From NCBI GenBank assembly GCA_023229425.1, contig JALNZG010000005.1:124001-188000 (forward strand): a DNA stretch of 64,000 bases, given 5' to 3'. Below the pieces are notes generated by a model. The model made no database searches, was not told the origin of the DNA, and worked only from the letters and a program-made list of their open reading frames with translations. Source of the stretch: Ignavibacteriaceae bacterium (GTDB taxonomy: Bacteria > Bacteroidota > Ignavibacteria > Ignavibacteriales > Ignavibacteriaceae). Below, one piece after another: positions 7,506 to 15,922 of this stretch (its first letter is position 1; each line of letters starts with the position of its first letter). Made by a program: the position numbers and the translations under genes.

Positions 7506-10019
7506 ATGAAAGAAGCCAAATCACGGATTAAGATTAATGAATTACTGAAAGAAGCTGGATGGCGTTTTTTCGATGATGAAAATGGCAAAGCCAATGTCAT
7601 TCTGGAAAACAATGTTAAACTTTCAGAGAAAATCATTGATGAATACGGAGAAGATTTTGAAAAGTCCAAGAATGGATTTATAGATTTTCTTTTGTTAGAT
7701 GCAAAAGGATTTCCGTTAATTGTATTGGAAGCCAAATCAGAAGATAAAAATCCACTTGTGGGAAAAGAACAAGCACGTAAATATGCTAAGGCACAGAATT
7801 GCAGATTTGTAATCCTCTCTAACGGCAACCTTCATTATTTCTGGGACTTGCAACACGGAAATCCTTATGTAATAACAAAGTTTCCAGAGCCGAATGCCGT
7901 AACCGGATATAAATCCTACCAACCTAACCCACAAAAGTTAATAGATGAAAAAGTTGATGTTGACTACATCGCATTAACACAAAAACCGAACTATGCAGAT
8001 GATCCAGCATGGAAAGATGAAAGTACACGCAAAGATTTTATTGAGCAGAACAAACTAAAATTTATAAGAGAATACCAACTAAAAGCTGTTCAATCAATAC
8101 AAAAAGCTGCTAAAGATGATATAAGTAGATTCCTTTTTGAGATGGCTACGGGCACTGGAAAAACTTTAATTGCAGCGGCTGTAATAAAAATGTTTTTAAG
8201 AACCAGCAATGCAAGAAGGGTTTTGTTTTTAGTTGATCGTCTTGAGTTGGAAGACCAAGCGAATAAAGCTTTTATAAATTATTTAAAGAATGATTTTAAG
8301 TCGGTAATCTATAAAGAGAGTAGAGATGATTGGCGTAAAGCGGAGATAGTTGTTACAACTGTTCAGTCGTTGTTGTTTAATAATAAGTATTTGAAACTCT
8401 TCTCACCTACTGATTTTGATTTAGTAATTTCCGATGAAGCACATCGCTCAATAGGCGGTAACGCAAGAGCAATCTTTGAATATTTTATCGGGTATAAACT
8501 TGGATTAACAGCTACACCAAAAGATTATCTTAAAAGAATAGAACGGCAAAATGATCCGCGAGATATAGAACGAAGAATGCTGCTCGACACTTATAGAACT
8601 TTCGGATGTACAAGCGGTGAACCGACTTTTCGTTATTCTTTGATAGACGGAGTTAAAGACGGATTTTTAATAAGTCCTATTGTTGTGGATGCAAGAACAG
8701 ATGTTACAACACAGCTTCTTTCAGAGGAAGGCTACTCTGTTATAACGATTGGTGATGAAAACGAAAAAGTAGAAGAAGAATTTTTCCATAAGGATTTTGA
8801 GAAGAAATTTTTTAGCGAAGATACCAACAGACTTTTCTGCAAAACGTTTTTAGAGAATGCATTGCGAGATCCGATAAGTGGAGAAATTGGAAAGACGATT
8901 GTTTTTGCTGTAAGCCAAAACCATGCGTCAAAGCTTGCTCAGTTACTTAACGAAATGGCTGACAAGAGGTTTCTAAACAAGTACAATTCTGATTTTGCTT
9001 TACAAGTAACTTCACAAATTCAAGACGCTCAGCAGTTCACTATAAATTTTGCAAACAACAACCTCGGTGGAAACAGAAACTTTTTAACGGAATATAAAAC
9101 AAGCAAGACAAGGGTTTGTGTTACGGTTGGAATGATGACAACGGGTTATGACTGTCCCGATATTCTTAATCTCTGTTTGATGAGACCGATATTTTCTCCG
9201 ACAGATTTTATTCAGATAAAAGGCAGAGGGACAAGAAAGCACAACTTTACGGAAGAGTTATTTGATGAGGAGTTGAAGCAGTTAGTGCAAGAGCCAGAGA
9301 AAAAGAAATTTAAGCTTTTTGATTTCTTTGCTAACTGTGAATACTTTGAAGAGAAGTTTAATTATGATGAAATCATAAAACTGCCGCAATATCACACCAA
9401 AGAGAAAGGAATTGTTGTTGACCCATCTCCAGTAGCGGTTGGATATGAAAATCCAGATGAAGATAAGTTAGTAGTTATGGAAGAAACCATTATCGGCTTA
9501 AACGGGATGAAGATTGACCGAATGTTCTTCGATCAATTTGGTGATAAAGTTAAGAAGGATGATTTCATTAGAGAAAATATTGCAATAGGACAATGGGAAA
9601 AAGTTATAGAGTATATGAATGAAAATATTCTTAATAAACCAGAAGAATTTTACACCATTGAAAAACTTAGAAGAGCTTCTGGAGTTGATAGAAGAATTTC
9701 TATGCGTGAGATACTTGAAAATATTTATGGAATGATCCCTTACTTCAAATCTAAAGACAAACTGCTGGATGAGGAATTTGAAAAGTTTATTATTGACCGC
9801 AAACCAGATGATCCTTCTCATATCGTTGCAATGAAATACTTTTTTAAGGCTTACACAACAGACAGCAAAGTAAGAGATATTATTGACAACAAACGCTACA
9901 CAGACTTGAATGTGAATCAGAACTTCACAATGAAAGATTATAAAGCCATACCAGAGAACTGGAGAGAAATAATTCCAGAATATATTAAGGACTACATTTC
10001 TCTTAACCAGTTCATGTAA
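7506..10019 (+). CDS. hsdR: Type I restriction enzyme R subunit (HsdR)
   Basis: The motor and nuclease subunit of a type I restriction system. Residues 1-140 are the HSDR_N nuclease domain with a PD-ExK core: Asp60 (GFIDFLLLD) and Glu75-Ala-Lys77 (VLEAKS). The SF2 helicase part has Walker A ATGTGKT at 214-220, DEAH at 310-313, GLTATP soon after, and motif VI QIKGRGTRK near residue 576. The last 150 residues (ending EYIKDYISLNQFM) match the C-terminal domain of EcoEI-type R proteins. At 837 residues the length fits this shorter HsdR class, and the frame is intact with no missing motif. The M and S functions follow after a 361-base gap filled with palindromes. The ribosome site before ATG 7506 is weak. 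Confidence 0.93.
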   Translation: MKEAKSRIKINELLKEAGWRFFDDENGKANVILENNVKLSEKIIDEYGEDFEKSKNGFIDFLLLDAKGFPLIVLEAKSEDKNPLVGKEQARKYAKAQNCRFVILSNGNLHYFWDLQHGNPYVITKFPEPNAVTGYKSYQPNPQKLIDEKVDVDYIALTQKPNYADDPAWKDESTRKDFIEQNKLKFIREYQLKAVQSIQKAAKDDISRFLFEMATGTGKTLIAAAVIKMFLRTSNARRVLFLVDRLELEDQANKAFINYLKNDFKSVIYKESRDDWRKAEIVVTTVQSLLFNNKYLKLFSPTDFDLVISDEAHRSIGGNARAIFEYFIGYKLGLTATPKDYLKRIERQNDPRDIERRMLLDTYRTFGCTSGEPTFRYSLIDGVKDGFLISPIVVDARTDVTTQLLSEEGYSVITIGDENEKVEEEFFHKDFEKKFFSEDTNRLFCKTFLENALRDPISGEIGKTIVFAVSQNHASKLAQLLNEMADKRFLNKYNSDFALQVTSQIQDAQQFTINFANNNLGGNRNFLTEYKTSKTRVCVTVGMMTTGYDCPDILNLCLMRPIFSPTDFIQIKGRGTRKHNFTEELFDEELKQLVQEPEKKKFKLFDFFANCEYFEEKFNYDEIIKLPQYHTKEKGIVVDPSPVAVGYENPDEDKLVVMEETIIGLNGMKIDRMFFDQFGDKVKKDDFIRENIAIGQWEKVIEYMNENILNKPEEFYTIEKLRRASGVDRRISMREILENIYGMIPYFKSKDKLLDEEFEKFIIDRKPDDPSHIVAMKYFFKAYTTDSKVRDIIDNKRYTDLNVNQNFTMKDYKAIPENWREIIPEYIKDYISLNQFM

Positions 10020-10046
10020 TATTGGAAGGGTAGTGAGGCTTCTTTA

Positions 10047-10279
10047 AACCGCGCCATAAAGAGGTTGTGTGAATAATCAAATAAAACCGTTGAAACGGTT
10101 GAGATACTATCATCTTTTTTCATTAACACCTCGATTAATCGAGGTGTTAATGAAATATAAGTCAAGATATGAACCGTTTTAACGGTTTCCGGTTAGTGAT
10201 TTTTATTTCATTCAACCATGATTAAAAGCATAGATAATGAAAAATAATGATTTTCACAAAGCCTCTAAATGGCGTGGTT
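10047..10279. repeat. BIME/MITE-like palindromic cassette between hsdR and hsdMS
   Basis: The 361-base gap 10020-10380 has no gene. A 25-base sequence at 10047-10071 (AACCGCGCCAT...) recurs inverted at 10255-10279 with 20 of 25 bases identical, enclosing 183 bases. Inside are two 16-base palindromes, AACCGTT-GA-AACGGTT (10085-10100) and AACCGTT-TT-AACGGTT (10172-10187), symmetrically placed around a perfect 32-base palindrome at 10121-10152. This nested symmetry is like REP/BIME elements or a miniature inverted-repeat element. No transposase is encoded in it. Confidence 0.75.
10121..10152. repeat. Perfect 32-bp palindrome
   Basis: CATTAACACCTCGATT is followed at once by its exact reverse complement, giving a stem of 16 bp with no loop. 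It is the centre of the nested cassette 10047-10279. It lacks a T-run directly after it on the plus strand but has CATCTTTTTT before it, so a terminator role on either strand is uncertain. Confidence 0.85.
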
Positions 10280-10306
10280 ACTTATGAATACAGAGAAGAA
10301 CTTTAA

Positions 10307-10364
10307 CTCCGTCCTTTAGGACGGAGAAAACAAATTCTCAATTAAACATTGGGCTTTAGCCCAA
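10307..10364. repeat. Two REP-like hairpins with TTTA loops in the hsdMS leader
   Basis: CTCCGTCC-TTTA-GGACGGAG occupies 10307-10326 and TTGGGC-TTTA-GCCCAA occupies 10349-10364. Both stems are perfect and both have the same TTTA loop. They lie just before the AAAAAAGGAAACG ribosome site of the gene at 10381, so they would be in its untranslated leader if it is transcribed from upstream. They resemble the short palindromes that RAYT (REP-associated tyrosine transposase) systems spread; no RAYT gene is in the window. Confidence 0.75.
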
Positions 10365-10380
10365 ATAAAAAAAGGAAACG

Positions 10381-10899
10381 ATGTTAGACAACGAAACCAA
10401 ACGACGCATTGATACCGCAAGAGATATTCTTGTTGGTAAAGTACCAGACCCCAAATCTCAAGTTGAACAAATAACTATTGCACTCATCTATAAGTTTATG
10501 GATGATATGGATGCTGAAGCGGAAGAACTTGGAGGCAAAAGAAAATTCTTCTCCGGTGAGTTTGCTGTTTTTAGCTGGAAGAAGTTATTATCTCCGAGTC
10601 TTGGCGGGCATGAGGTTCTTAATCTATATGCCGAAGCAATTGATAAGATGAACGTGAATGAAAATATCCCGCAACTGTTCAGAGATATTTTTAAGAATGC
10701 TTACTTACCATACAGAGACCCAGAAACGTTAAAAAGTTTTCTGAAAATAATTGATGACTTTAACTACGACCATTCTGAAAAACTTGGCGATGCTTTTGAA
10801 TATCTTCTTTCCGTACTTGGAAGCCAGGGAGACGCGGGACAGTTTAGAACCCCGCGAAATATTATTGATCTTATGGTTTATCTTGTTGACCCAAAGTAG
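10381..10899 (+). CDS. hsdM: HsdM N-terminal part, ended by an in-frame TAG
   Basis: Encodes the HsdM N-terminal helical domain (172 codons: TKRRIDTARDILVGKVPDP, SQVEQITIALIYKFMDDMD, LGDAFEYLLSVLGSQGDAG, FRTPRNIIDLMVYLVDPK). A TAG at 10897-10899 (codon 173) stops it six codons before the SAM-binding motif I DPACGTAGF, which follows in the same frame and leads on without another stop to 12879. Without the TAG the product would be an 832-residue HsdM-HsdS fusion. A single base change (AAG, CAG or GAG to TAG) would explain it. As it stands this peptide lacks all catalytic motifs. Alternatives are a base-call error or stop readthrough. Confidence 0.85.
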   Translation: MLDNETKRRIDTARDILVGKVPDPKSQVEQITIALIYKFMDDMDAEAEELGGKRKFFSGEFAVFSWKKLLSPSLGGHEVLNLYAEAIDKMNVNENIPQLFRDIFKNAYLPYRDPETLKSFLKIIDDFNYDHSEKLGDAFEYLLSVLGSQGDAGQFRTPRNIIDLMVYLVDPK

Positions 10900-11118
10900 A
10901 ATGAAACAATACTTGACCCCGCTTGCGGAACGGCTGGCTTTTTAATTTCATCTTACAAACATATTGTTAAGAATAACTCCAGCAGTTTAACCGAAGAAAA
11001 AGGAAACAACTTCTCTTTTGGGAACGGAGATAGTGAAAAATATAATGGCGATAAACTAACGCCAGACGAAAGAAAAAAATTAGCGGTAAACATTCAAGGC
11101 TATGATATTTCTCCAGAT

Positions 11119-12879
11119 ATGGTCCGTCTTTCTCTTGTGAATCTTTATCTGCACGGTTTTACAAATCCTAAAATAGTTGAATATGATACGCTTACGAGCG
11201 AAGAGAAGTGGAACGAACACGCCGATATTATTTTCGCTAATCCTCCATTCATGTCTCCTAAAGGGGGAATAAAACCGCACAAAAGATTTTCTGTTGAAAG
11301 CAGCCGCAGTGAAGTTTTGTTTGTGGATTATATTGCCGAACATTTAACACCTAACGGGAGAGCCGCTGTAATTGTACCCGAAGGAATAATTTTTCAAGGT
11401 GGTAAATCTTACAAAGCTTTAAGAGAAATGTTAGTTGAAAAGTATTTGTACGCAGTTGTTTCTTTACCCGCCGGTGTGTTTAACCCTTACAGCGGTGTTA
11501 AGACTTCCATTTTGCTGATGGATAAAACTCTTGCCAAAAGAACCGATAAAATACTTTTTGCAAAGATAGAGAATGACGGCTTTGACCTTGGAGCACAACG
11601 GAGAGCAAACACCAAAAGCGAATTACTAGCTATTGCAAGTGCAATTAAAGAATATGTGAAATGTGTGAATGATAGTAGAGAGTTTAGTATAGATGATTTT
11701 ACAAATTTAGTTGTAGCAACAAAAGAAAAGATTGGAAAAAATGGGGATTGGAATTTAAGTGGTGAAAGATATAAAGTCTATGACATTCGAAGTTCTATAT
11801 TTCCAAAAGTGTCTTTGGGTGAAATTGCTTTAATTCAAAAGGGAACATCGATTACAAAAGCAGCTACTATTGAGGGAAAATACCAAGTAATAGCGGGTGG
11901 ACAACAAGCAGCCTACTTTCATGATTCATTTAATAGAGAAGGTGAGACAATTACCGTAAGTGCATCTGGTGCATATGCTGGGTTCATAAACTTCTTCACA
12001 ATTCCAATATTTGCTTCTGATTGTACTACTATAAAATCAAATGATGATGAAGTTATACTAACAAAATTTTTATACTTTTTTCTCAAAAGCATTCAAGATG
12101 AAATTTATTTATTGCAAAAAGGTATGGGGCAACCTCATGTTTATGGGAAAGATTTAGAGCGAATTCAAATCCCGCTCCCGTCGCTCGAGATGCAAAAAGA
12201 AATAGTTGCAGAGATAGAGGGGTGGCAAAAAATAATAGACGGTGCCCGCCAAGTTATAGAAAATTACAAACCGCAAATACAAATAGACCCAAGCTGGGAA
12301 ATGGTGGAGTTGGGGGAAGTGTATAATATAAAGTATGGATTGGCTGAATCAATTCCCGATAATATTGATGAGAATGGAATTAAAATTATTTCTACCGCTG
12401 AGACAAATATCGATGGTAATTTGGATTTATCGAAAATTCGAAAAATAAAATATTTTAAGAAGTACGATAAGTTCATTCTTAATCCCGATACTTTATTATT
12501 CAATTGGCGAAATGCCCCAAAACATGTTGGCAAGACGGTTTACTTTAACGAAAGTTCTGACAAATATATTTACGCGTCATTCTTATTAGCTTTAACAAAA
12601 AAGAATGACCAAATAAATAATTTATTTTTCTGGGTCATTCTTAATAAGCTGAGAGAAGATGGCTATTTTAAGCGTATGTCTAGACAAGCTGTAAACCAAA
12701 CAAATTTTAATGGTGGTGAATTAGCAAAAGTGGTAATCCCCTTGCCTTCACTTAAAGTTCAGAATAAAATTGTTGAAGCATTCTTAATAGAACAAAAATT
12801 AGTCGATGCAAATAAAAAACTCATCACCATGTTTGAGCAAAAGATAACAGAAAAAATAGCAAGCGTATGGGGAAAGTGA
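11119..12879 (+). CDS. hsdM: HsdM catalytic domain fused to HsdS (downstream part of the split hsdMS gene)
   Basis: In frame with the upstream hsdM piece; the open frame truly begins at 10900 right after the TAG, and 11119 is only the first ATG. Beginning there would lose motif I (DPACGTAGF, 10915-10941) and leave motif IV NPPF (at 11239). After the N6-adenine methylase domain, from about 11800 (FPKVSLGEIALIQKG), the chain runs straight into an HsdS specificity subunit with two target-recognition domains, each closed by the conserved IPLPSLxxQ...I helix region (near 12170 and 12740). So M and S are one polypeptide, which is uncommon for type I systems. Function of this fragment alone is doubtful without motif I. 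The next gene starts two bases after its stop. Confidence 0.85.
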   Translation: MVRLSLVNLYLHGFTNPKIVEYDTLTSEEKWNEHADIIFANPPFMSPKGGIKPHKRFSVESSRSEVLFVDYIAEHLTPNGRAAVIVPEGIIFQGGKSYKALREMLVEKYLYAVVSLPAGVFNPYSGVKTSILLMDKTLAKRTDKILFAKIENDGFDLGAQRRANTKSELLAIASAIKEYVKCVNDSREFSIDDFTNLVVATKEKIGKNGDWNLSGERYKVYDIRSSIFPKVSLGEIALIQKGTSITKAATIEGKYQVIAGGQQAAYFHDSFNREGETITVSASGAYAGFINFFTIPIFASDCTTIKSNDDEVILTKFLYFFLKSIQDEIYLLQKGMGQPHVYGKDLERIQIPLPSLEMQKEIVAEIEGWQKIIDGARQVIENYKPQIQIDPSWEMVELGEVYNIKYGLAESIPDNIDENGIKIISTAETNIDGNLDLSKIRKIKYFKKYDKFILNPDTLLFNWRNAPKHVGKTVYFNESSDKYIYASFLLALTKKNDQINNLFFWVILNKLREDGYFKRMSRQAVNQTNFNGGELAKVVIPLPSLKVQNKIVEAFLIEQKLVDANKKLITMFEQKITEKIASVWGK

Positions 12880-12880
12880 G

Positions 12881-13702
12881 ATGGATACGATCAAAAGTCT
12901 TGGAATAAAAGGTTTATATAAATTCAAGACGTTTGATCAAAACAACTACTACCAAGATATACTTAAAAACATTCTCTACTTTCCTTCAGTAAGTCAGCTT
13001 AATGATCCGTTTGATTGTGCAATACCCATAAGGTATGACTTATGTTCAAAGCAAGAAATATTCAAAATTTGCAACGCTACAAATTCTCACTATTATCCTT
13101 CCGCCAACAGATCAATAAGAAGAAAAGAAACAATTGAACAAGCAAGAAAACTGAGACAAGAGATAAGACAAACACCAGACATTGTCTATACAAGAATCAA
13201 TAATTATGTTGAAAATAATTTAGGTGTTTTTGCTTTGACTGAAGAGTTAAAAAATTTATTATTATGGGCACACTATACCGATGCACACAAAGGATTTTGC
13301 ATAGAATTTGATGCTCAAATGTTGAGAAATATGCTTATAAACGGGTTCATTTATGTAAATAAAAGAGCTCTATTACTCAAGATAAATTACGAAAACGAGT
13401 TCCCTTTAATTCATCCAACAAGAAACTCAACAGATGATCGTGCGAGACTCCAGCTTGGGACAAAATCTAAAGATTGGTCGTATGAAAGAGAGTGGAGAAT
13501 TATTCATTTGGATGGGAGTAGATGCAAAGAACCCGTGCCTCCAGTAATTATAAAAAGGATTTATTTTGGAATGCTAGCAAGCGAGGAAAATATTAAAACG
13601 AGTGTAGAGATTCTAAATAAGTTTAATCCAAAAATTGAAATGTTCAAAGCAACAAAAAAAAAATTAGAATTTGGATTAGATTTTGAACCGCTGAGAATGT
13701 GA
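12881..13702 (+). CDS. DUF2971 family protein
   Basis: The typical DUF2971 order is visible: an early LYKFKTFDQ...ILYFPSVSQLNDPFDC stretch, a central GVFALTEELKNLLLWAHYTDAHKGFCIEFD, and a late KDWSYEREWRII. About 273 residues is normal for the family. The biochemical function is unknown; members turn up repeatedly beside restriction and other defence genes. Here it starts one base after the hsdMS stop (TGAGATG) with GGGGAAAG just upstream, so it is almost certainly co-transcribed and part of the same accessory islet. No signal peptide or membrane segment is seen. Confidence 0.85.
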   Translation: MDTIKSLGIKGLYKFKTFDQNNYYQDILKNILYFPSVSQLNDPFDCAIPIRYDLCSKQEIFKICNATNSHYYPSANRSIRRKETIEQARKLRQEIRQTPDIVYTRINNYVENNLGVFALTEELKNLLLWAHYTDAHKGFCIEFDAQMLRNMLINGFIYVNKRALLLKINYENEFPLIHPTRNSTDDRARLQLGTKSKDWSYEREWRIIHLDGSRCKEPVPPVIIKRIYFGMLASEENIKTSVEILNKFNPKIEMFKATKKKLEFGLDFEPLRM

Positions 13703-13847
13703 AGAAGAACAAAATTAGGAAAAGAAAAAAACAATAACTGTGAAACACAATTGCAGATGAATTGAAAGCAACAATTAGAGCAACATTTCCATCAGAAGCG
13801 AAGATAGAGGATTAATAGTTTCAAAAGATTAAAGCTTCTTTCAACAA

Positions 13848-14984
13848 TCAAATTCCATTAAGTTTTTCCGCTGATGCTCGGAGCACTTCTTCAGATTTCG
13901 CAAAACAAATTCTAATGTATTTACTATTTGTTCCATCCGAATAAAAAGGAGAAAGGGGAATAACTGCAACACCGATTTCTTTCGTAAGCCATTTCGCAAA
14001 TTCCATATCGGATAAATCGGAAATGTTGGAATAATCAAGCAATTGAAAATACGTTCCTTTCGACGGAGTTAAAGTAAATTTCGAATCTTTCATTAGTCCG
14101 TTAAAATAATCTCTCTTCTGCTGATAGAATTTCGAAAGTCCAAAATAATGTTCTTCATCCCTCATCATTTCCGCATAAGCAAGTTGTATCGGTGTATTAA
14201 CGCAGAAGACATTAAACTGATGAACCTTTCTAAATTCACTCGTTAGAAGCGCAGGAGCCAGCACGTAGCCCATCTTCCAACCGGTAGTGTGGTAAGTCTT
14301 CCCGAATGAAAAAACAATAAGTGAGCGCGAGGCTAATTCCTCATATTTCGCAAATGAAAGATGCTCCTCGCCGTCAAAAATGATGTGTTCATAAACTTCA
14401 TCGCTTAAAAGAAGCAGGTCATTTTCGTTTACAATTTTTATCAACTCATCAATATCATTTTGCCGGAGAACTGTTCCGCTTGGATTATGCGGAGTGTTGA
14501 GTATTATCATCTTCGTTTTGGTTGTTAAAACATACCGGACTTTTTCCCAATCAATTGAAAAATCTTTCTCATCTAAGTTTATCGGAATTGGAATTCCACC
14601 ATTTACTAAAATCGAAGGAACGTACGAATCATAAGCCGGTTCAAAAAGAATAACCTCATCACCCTTATGAACAAAGGCTGAAATAGCTGTAAATAAAGCT
14701 TGAGTTCCTCCGGCGGTGATCGTTATTTCAGTTGAAGGTTCATAAAACTTCCCGTAAAGTTTTTCCATCTTTTGTGAAATTGCTTCGCGCAAAACGGGAA
14801 CTCCCGGCATCGGTGCATATTGGTTAAATCCTTCTTTCATAAAGTGATGGACGTATTCAATCAGTTTATCGGGGCAATTAAAATCGGGAAATCCTTGTGA
14901 AAGATTTATTGCATTGTACTCTTTAGCTAACGCAGACATTACTGCAAAGATGCTCGTACCACTGTTGGGAAGTTTGCTGATCAT
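13848..14984 (-). CDS. PLP-dependent class I/II aminotransferase (YbdL/methionine aminotransferase-like)
   Basis: Fold-type I aminotransferase: AINLSQGFPDFNCP near the N-terminus, YAPMPGVPVLREAI, LNTPHNPSGTV, LLLSDEVYEHIIF, and the PLP-lysine region SLIVFSFGKTYHTTGWKMGY. The SQGFPDF start and overall pattern fit the YbdL/kynurenine transaminase-type branch, which transaminates methionine or aromatic amino acids with 2-oxo acids; the exact substrate is not visible. The start at 14984 (MISKLPNSG) follows TGGAATAATA; an in-frame start at 15038 would add an atypical 18-residue leader. The gene is a single minus-strand unit, divergent from the lipoprotein gene at 15143 and facing the end of the defence islet. 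Confidence 0.9.
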   Translation of the reverse strand: MISKLPNSGTSIFAVMSALAKEYNAINLSQGFPDFNCPDKLIEYVHHFMKEGFNQYAPMPGVPVLREAISQKMEKLYGKFYEPSTEITITAGGTQALFTAISAFVHKGDEVILFEPAYDSYVPSILVNGGIPIPINLDEKDFSIDWEKVRYVLTTKTKMIILNTPHNPSGTVLRQNDIDELIKIVNENDLLLLSDEVYEHIIFDGEEHLSFAKYEELASRSLIVFSFGKTYHTTGWKMGYVLAPALLTSEFRKVHQFNVFCVNTPIQLAYAEMMRDEEHYFGLSKFYQQKRDYFNGLMKDSKFTLTPSKGTYFQLLDYSNISDLSDMEFAKWLTKEIGVAVIPLSPFYSDGTNSKYIRICFAKSEEVLRASAEKLNGI

Positions 14985-15142
14985 TATTATTCCATTTAAA
15001 TAATTTATATTGTAAACATACAAAAATTCTCGAAACACTTTCCATTTGATTATTTTTATCGAAATATTTTGAAAATCATTTTCTATTTTCTTAGGTTTAT
15101 AGTGATGGTATTCATAAATCCGAAGAGCGGAGGTTTCCTTAT

Positions 15143-15859
15143 ATGAAAAAGATTATGATAGTTCTAACTCTACTTCTTCTTAATGGTTGCAGATCGGCTC
15201 TGCTTTACACGACAAATAGTATTCCCGTTCCATTGATTCAGAATCAAGGTGAAACCCAAATATCCGGTCAGTATGGAACAAACGGGAAAAGCTTTAATCT
15301 TGTCTCCTCACCGCTGAAGAATATTTCCGTCTCAATTGCCGGGAATTATGATAATGTTACGAAGAAAAGCGAAATTTCCGAAAAAGATTTGGAGGATAAG
15401 AACAGTCACAAATACACAGAAGTTGCTGTCGGGTATTCTGATTTTCTATCAGAGACTTTTATCGGCGAAACTTTTGCCGGATATGGAAGAGGTGAAGCAA
15501 AAGATCAATATTTTGAACAATATGCATTTAGTTCAAAAATACATGAAAATCTTGCTGAGGGTAAATATGAAAAATATTTTATACAGGGGAACCTTGGGCA
15601 AAGAAAATCTGATTTTGCTACGGGCTTTGCATTAAGACTTTCTTATGTTAGTTTTTTTGAACTCATGAAAATAAAGGATGGCGTCAATTCATTTCCATCA
15701 AGTAAAGAATTTTTGATCTTTGAACCGGCGATTTTTGCAAAAATCGGTGGAAAGAACCTTAAACTTGAGGTTGAAGTGATATTCCCTTACACGGCAAAAG
15801 ATATTGATTTTGATTACCAAAGCTTAGTGATCTCTGCCGGATTGAGATTTATTTTCTAA
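15143..15859 (+). CDS. Lipoprotein, function unknown
   Basis: The N-terminus is a classical lipoprotein signal: KKIMIVLTLLLLNGC with lipobox LNGC at Cys16. The 220-residue mature part alternates polar and hydrophobic residues and ends LVISAGLRFIF, suggesting a small outer-membrane beta structure (porin-like or assembly protein). No named family is recognised. ATG 15143 has GGAGG about 10 bases upstream. It probably has its own promoter: a TTTTG...TAGGTTTA pair lies near 15070-15102, only a weak match to the Bacteroidetes pattern. Confidence 0.75.
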   Translation: MKKIMIVLTLLLLNGCRSALLYTTNSIPVPLIQNQGETQISGQYGTNGKSFNLVSSPLKNISVSIAGNYDNVTKKSEISEKDLEDKNSHKYTEVAVGYSDFLSETFIGETFAGYGRGEAKDQYFEQYAFSSKIHENLAEGKYEKYFIQGNLGQRKSDFATGFALRLSYVSFFELMKIKDGVNSFPSSKEFLIFEPAIFAKIGGKNLKLEVEVIFPYTAKDIDFDYQSLVISAGLRFIF

Positions 15860-15922
15860 TAAAGAAGTTGTGAAAATGATTTATTTTCTTAATTTTCCAT
15901 AAAAGTTTCTCCTAAATAAGTG

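Noticed and set aside
7364..7828. A 154-codon open frame on the minus strand over the hsdR start
   Set aside because: It overlaps a gene with strong motifs, has no recognisable domain or ribosome site, and is a typical antisense shadow.
10897..10899. TAG as a recoded codon (pyrrolysine or suppressor) in hsdM
   Set aside because: Other genes in the window end with TAG (lysS, ctpA, CapA-like, MFS), so general recoding is not supported; a point mutation or sequence error is simpler.
13741..13815. Short coding-like remnant after DUF2971 (frame TIADELKATIRATFPSEAKIED)
   Set aside because: Only 23 codons, starts right after a TGA and has no start codon; could be a relic but no relative is recognised.
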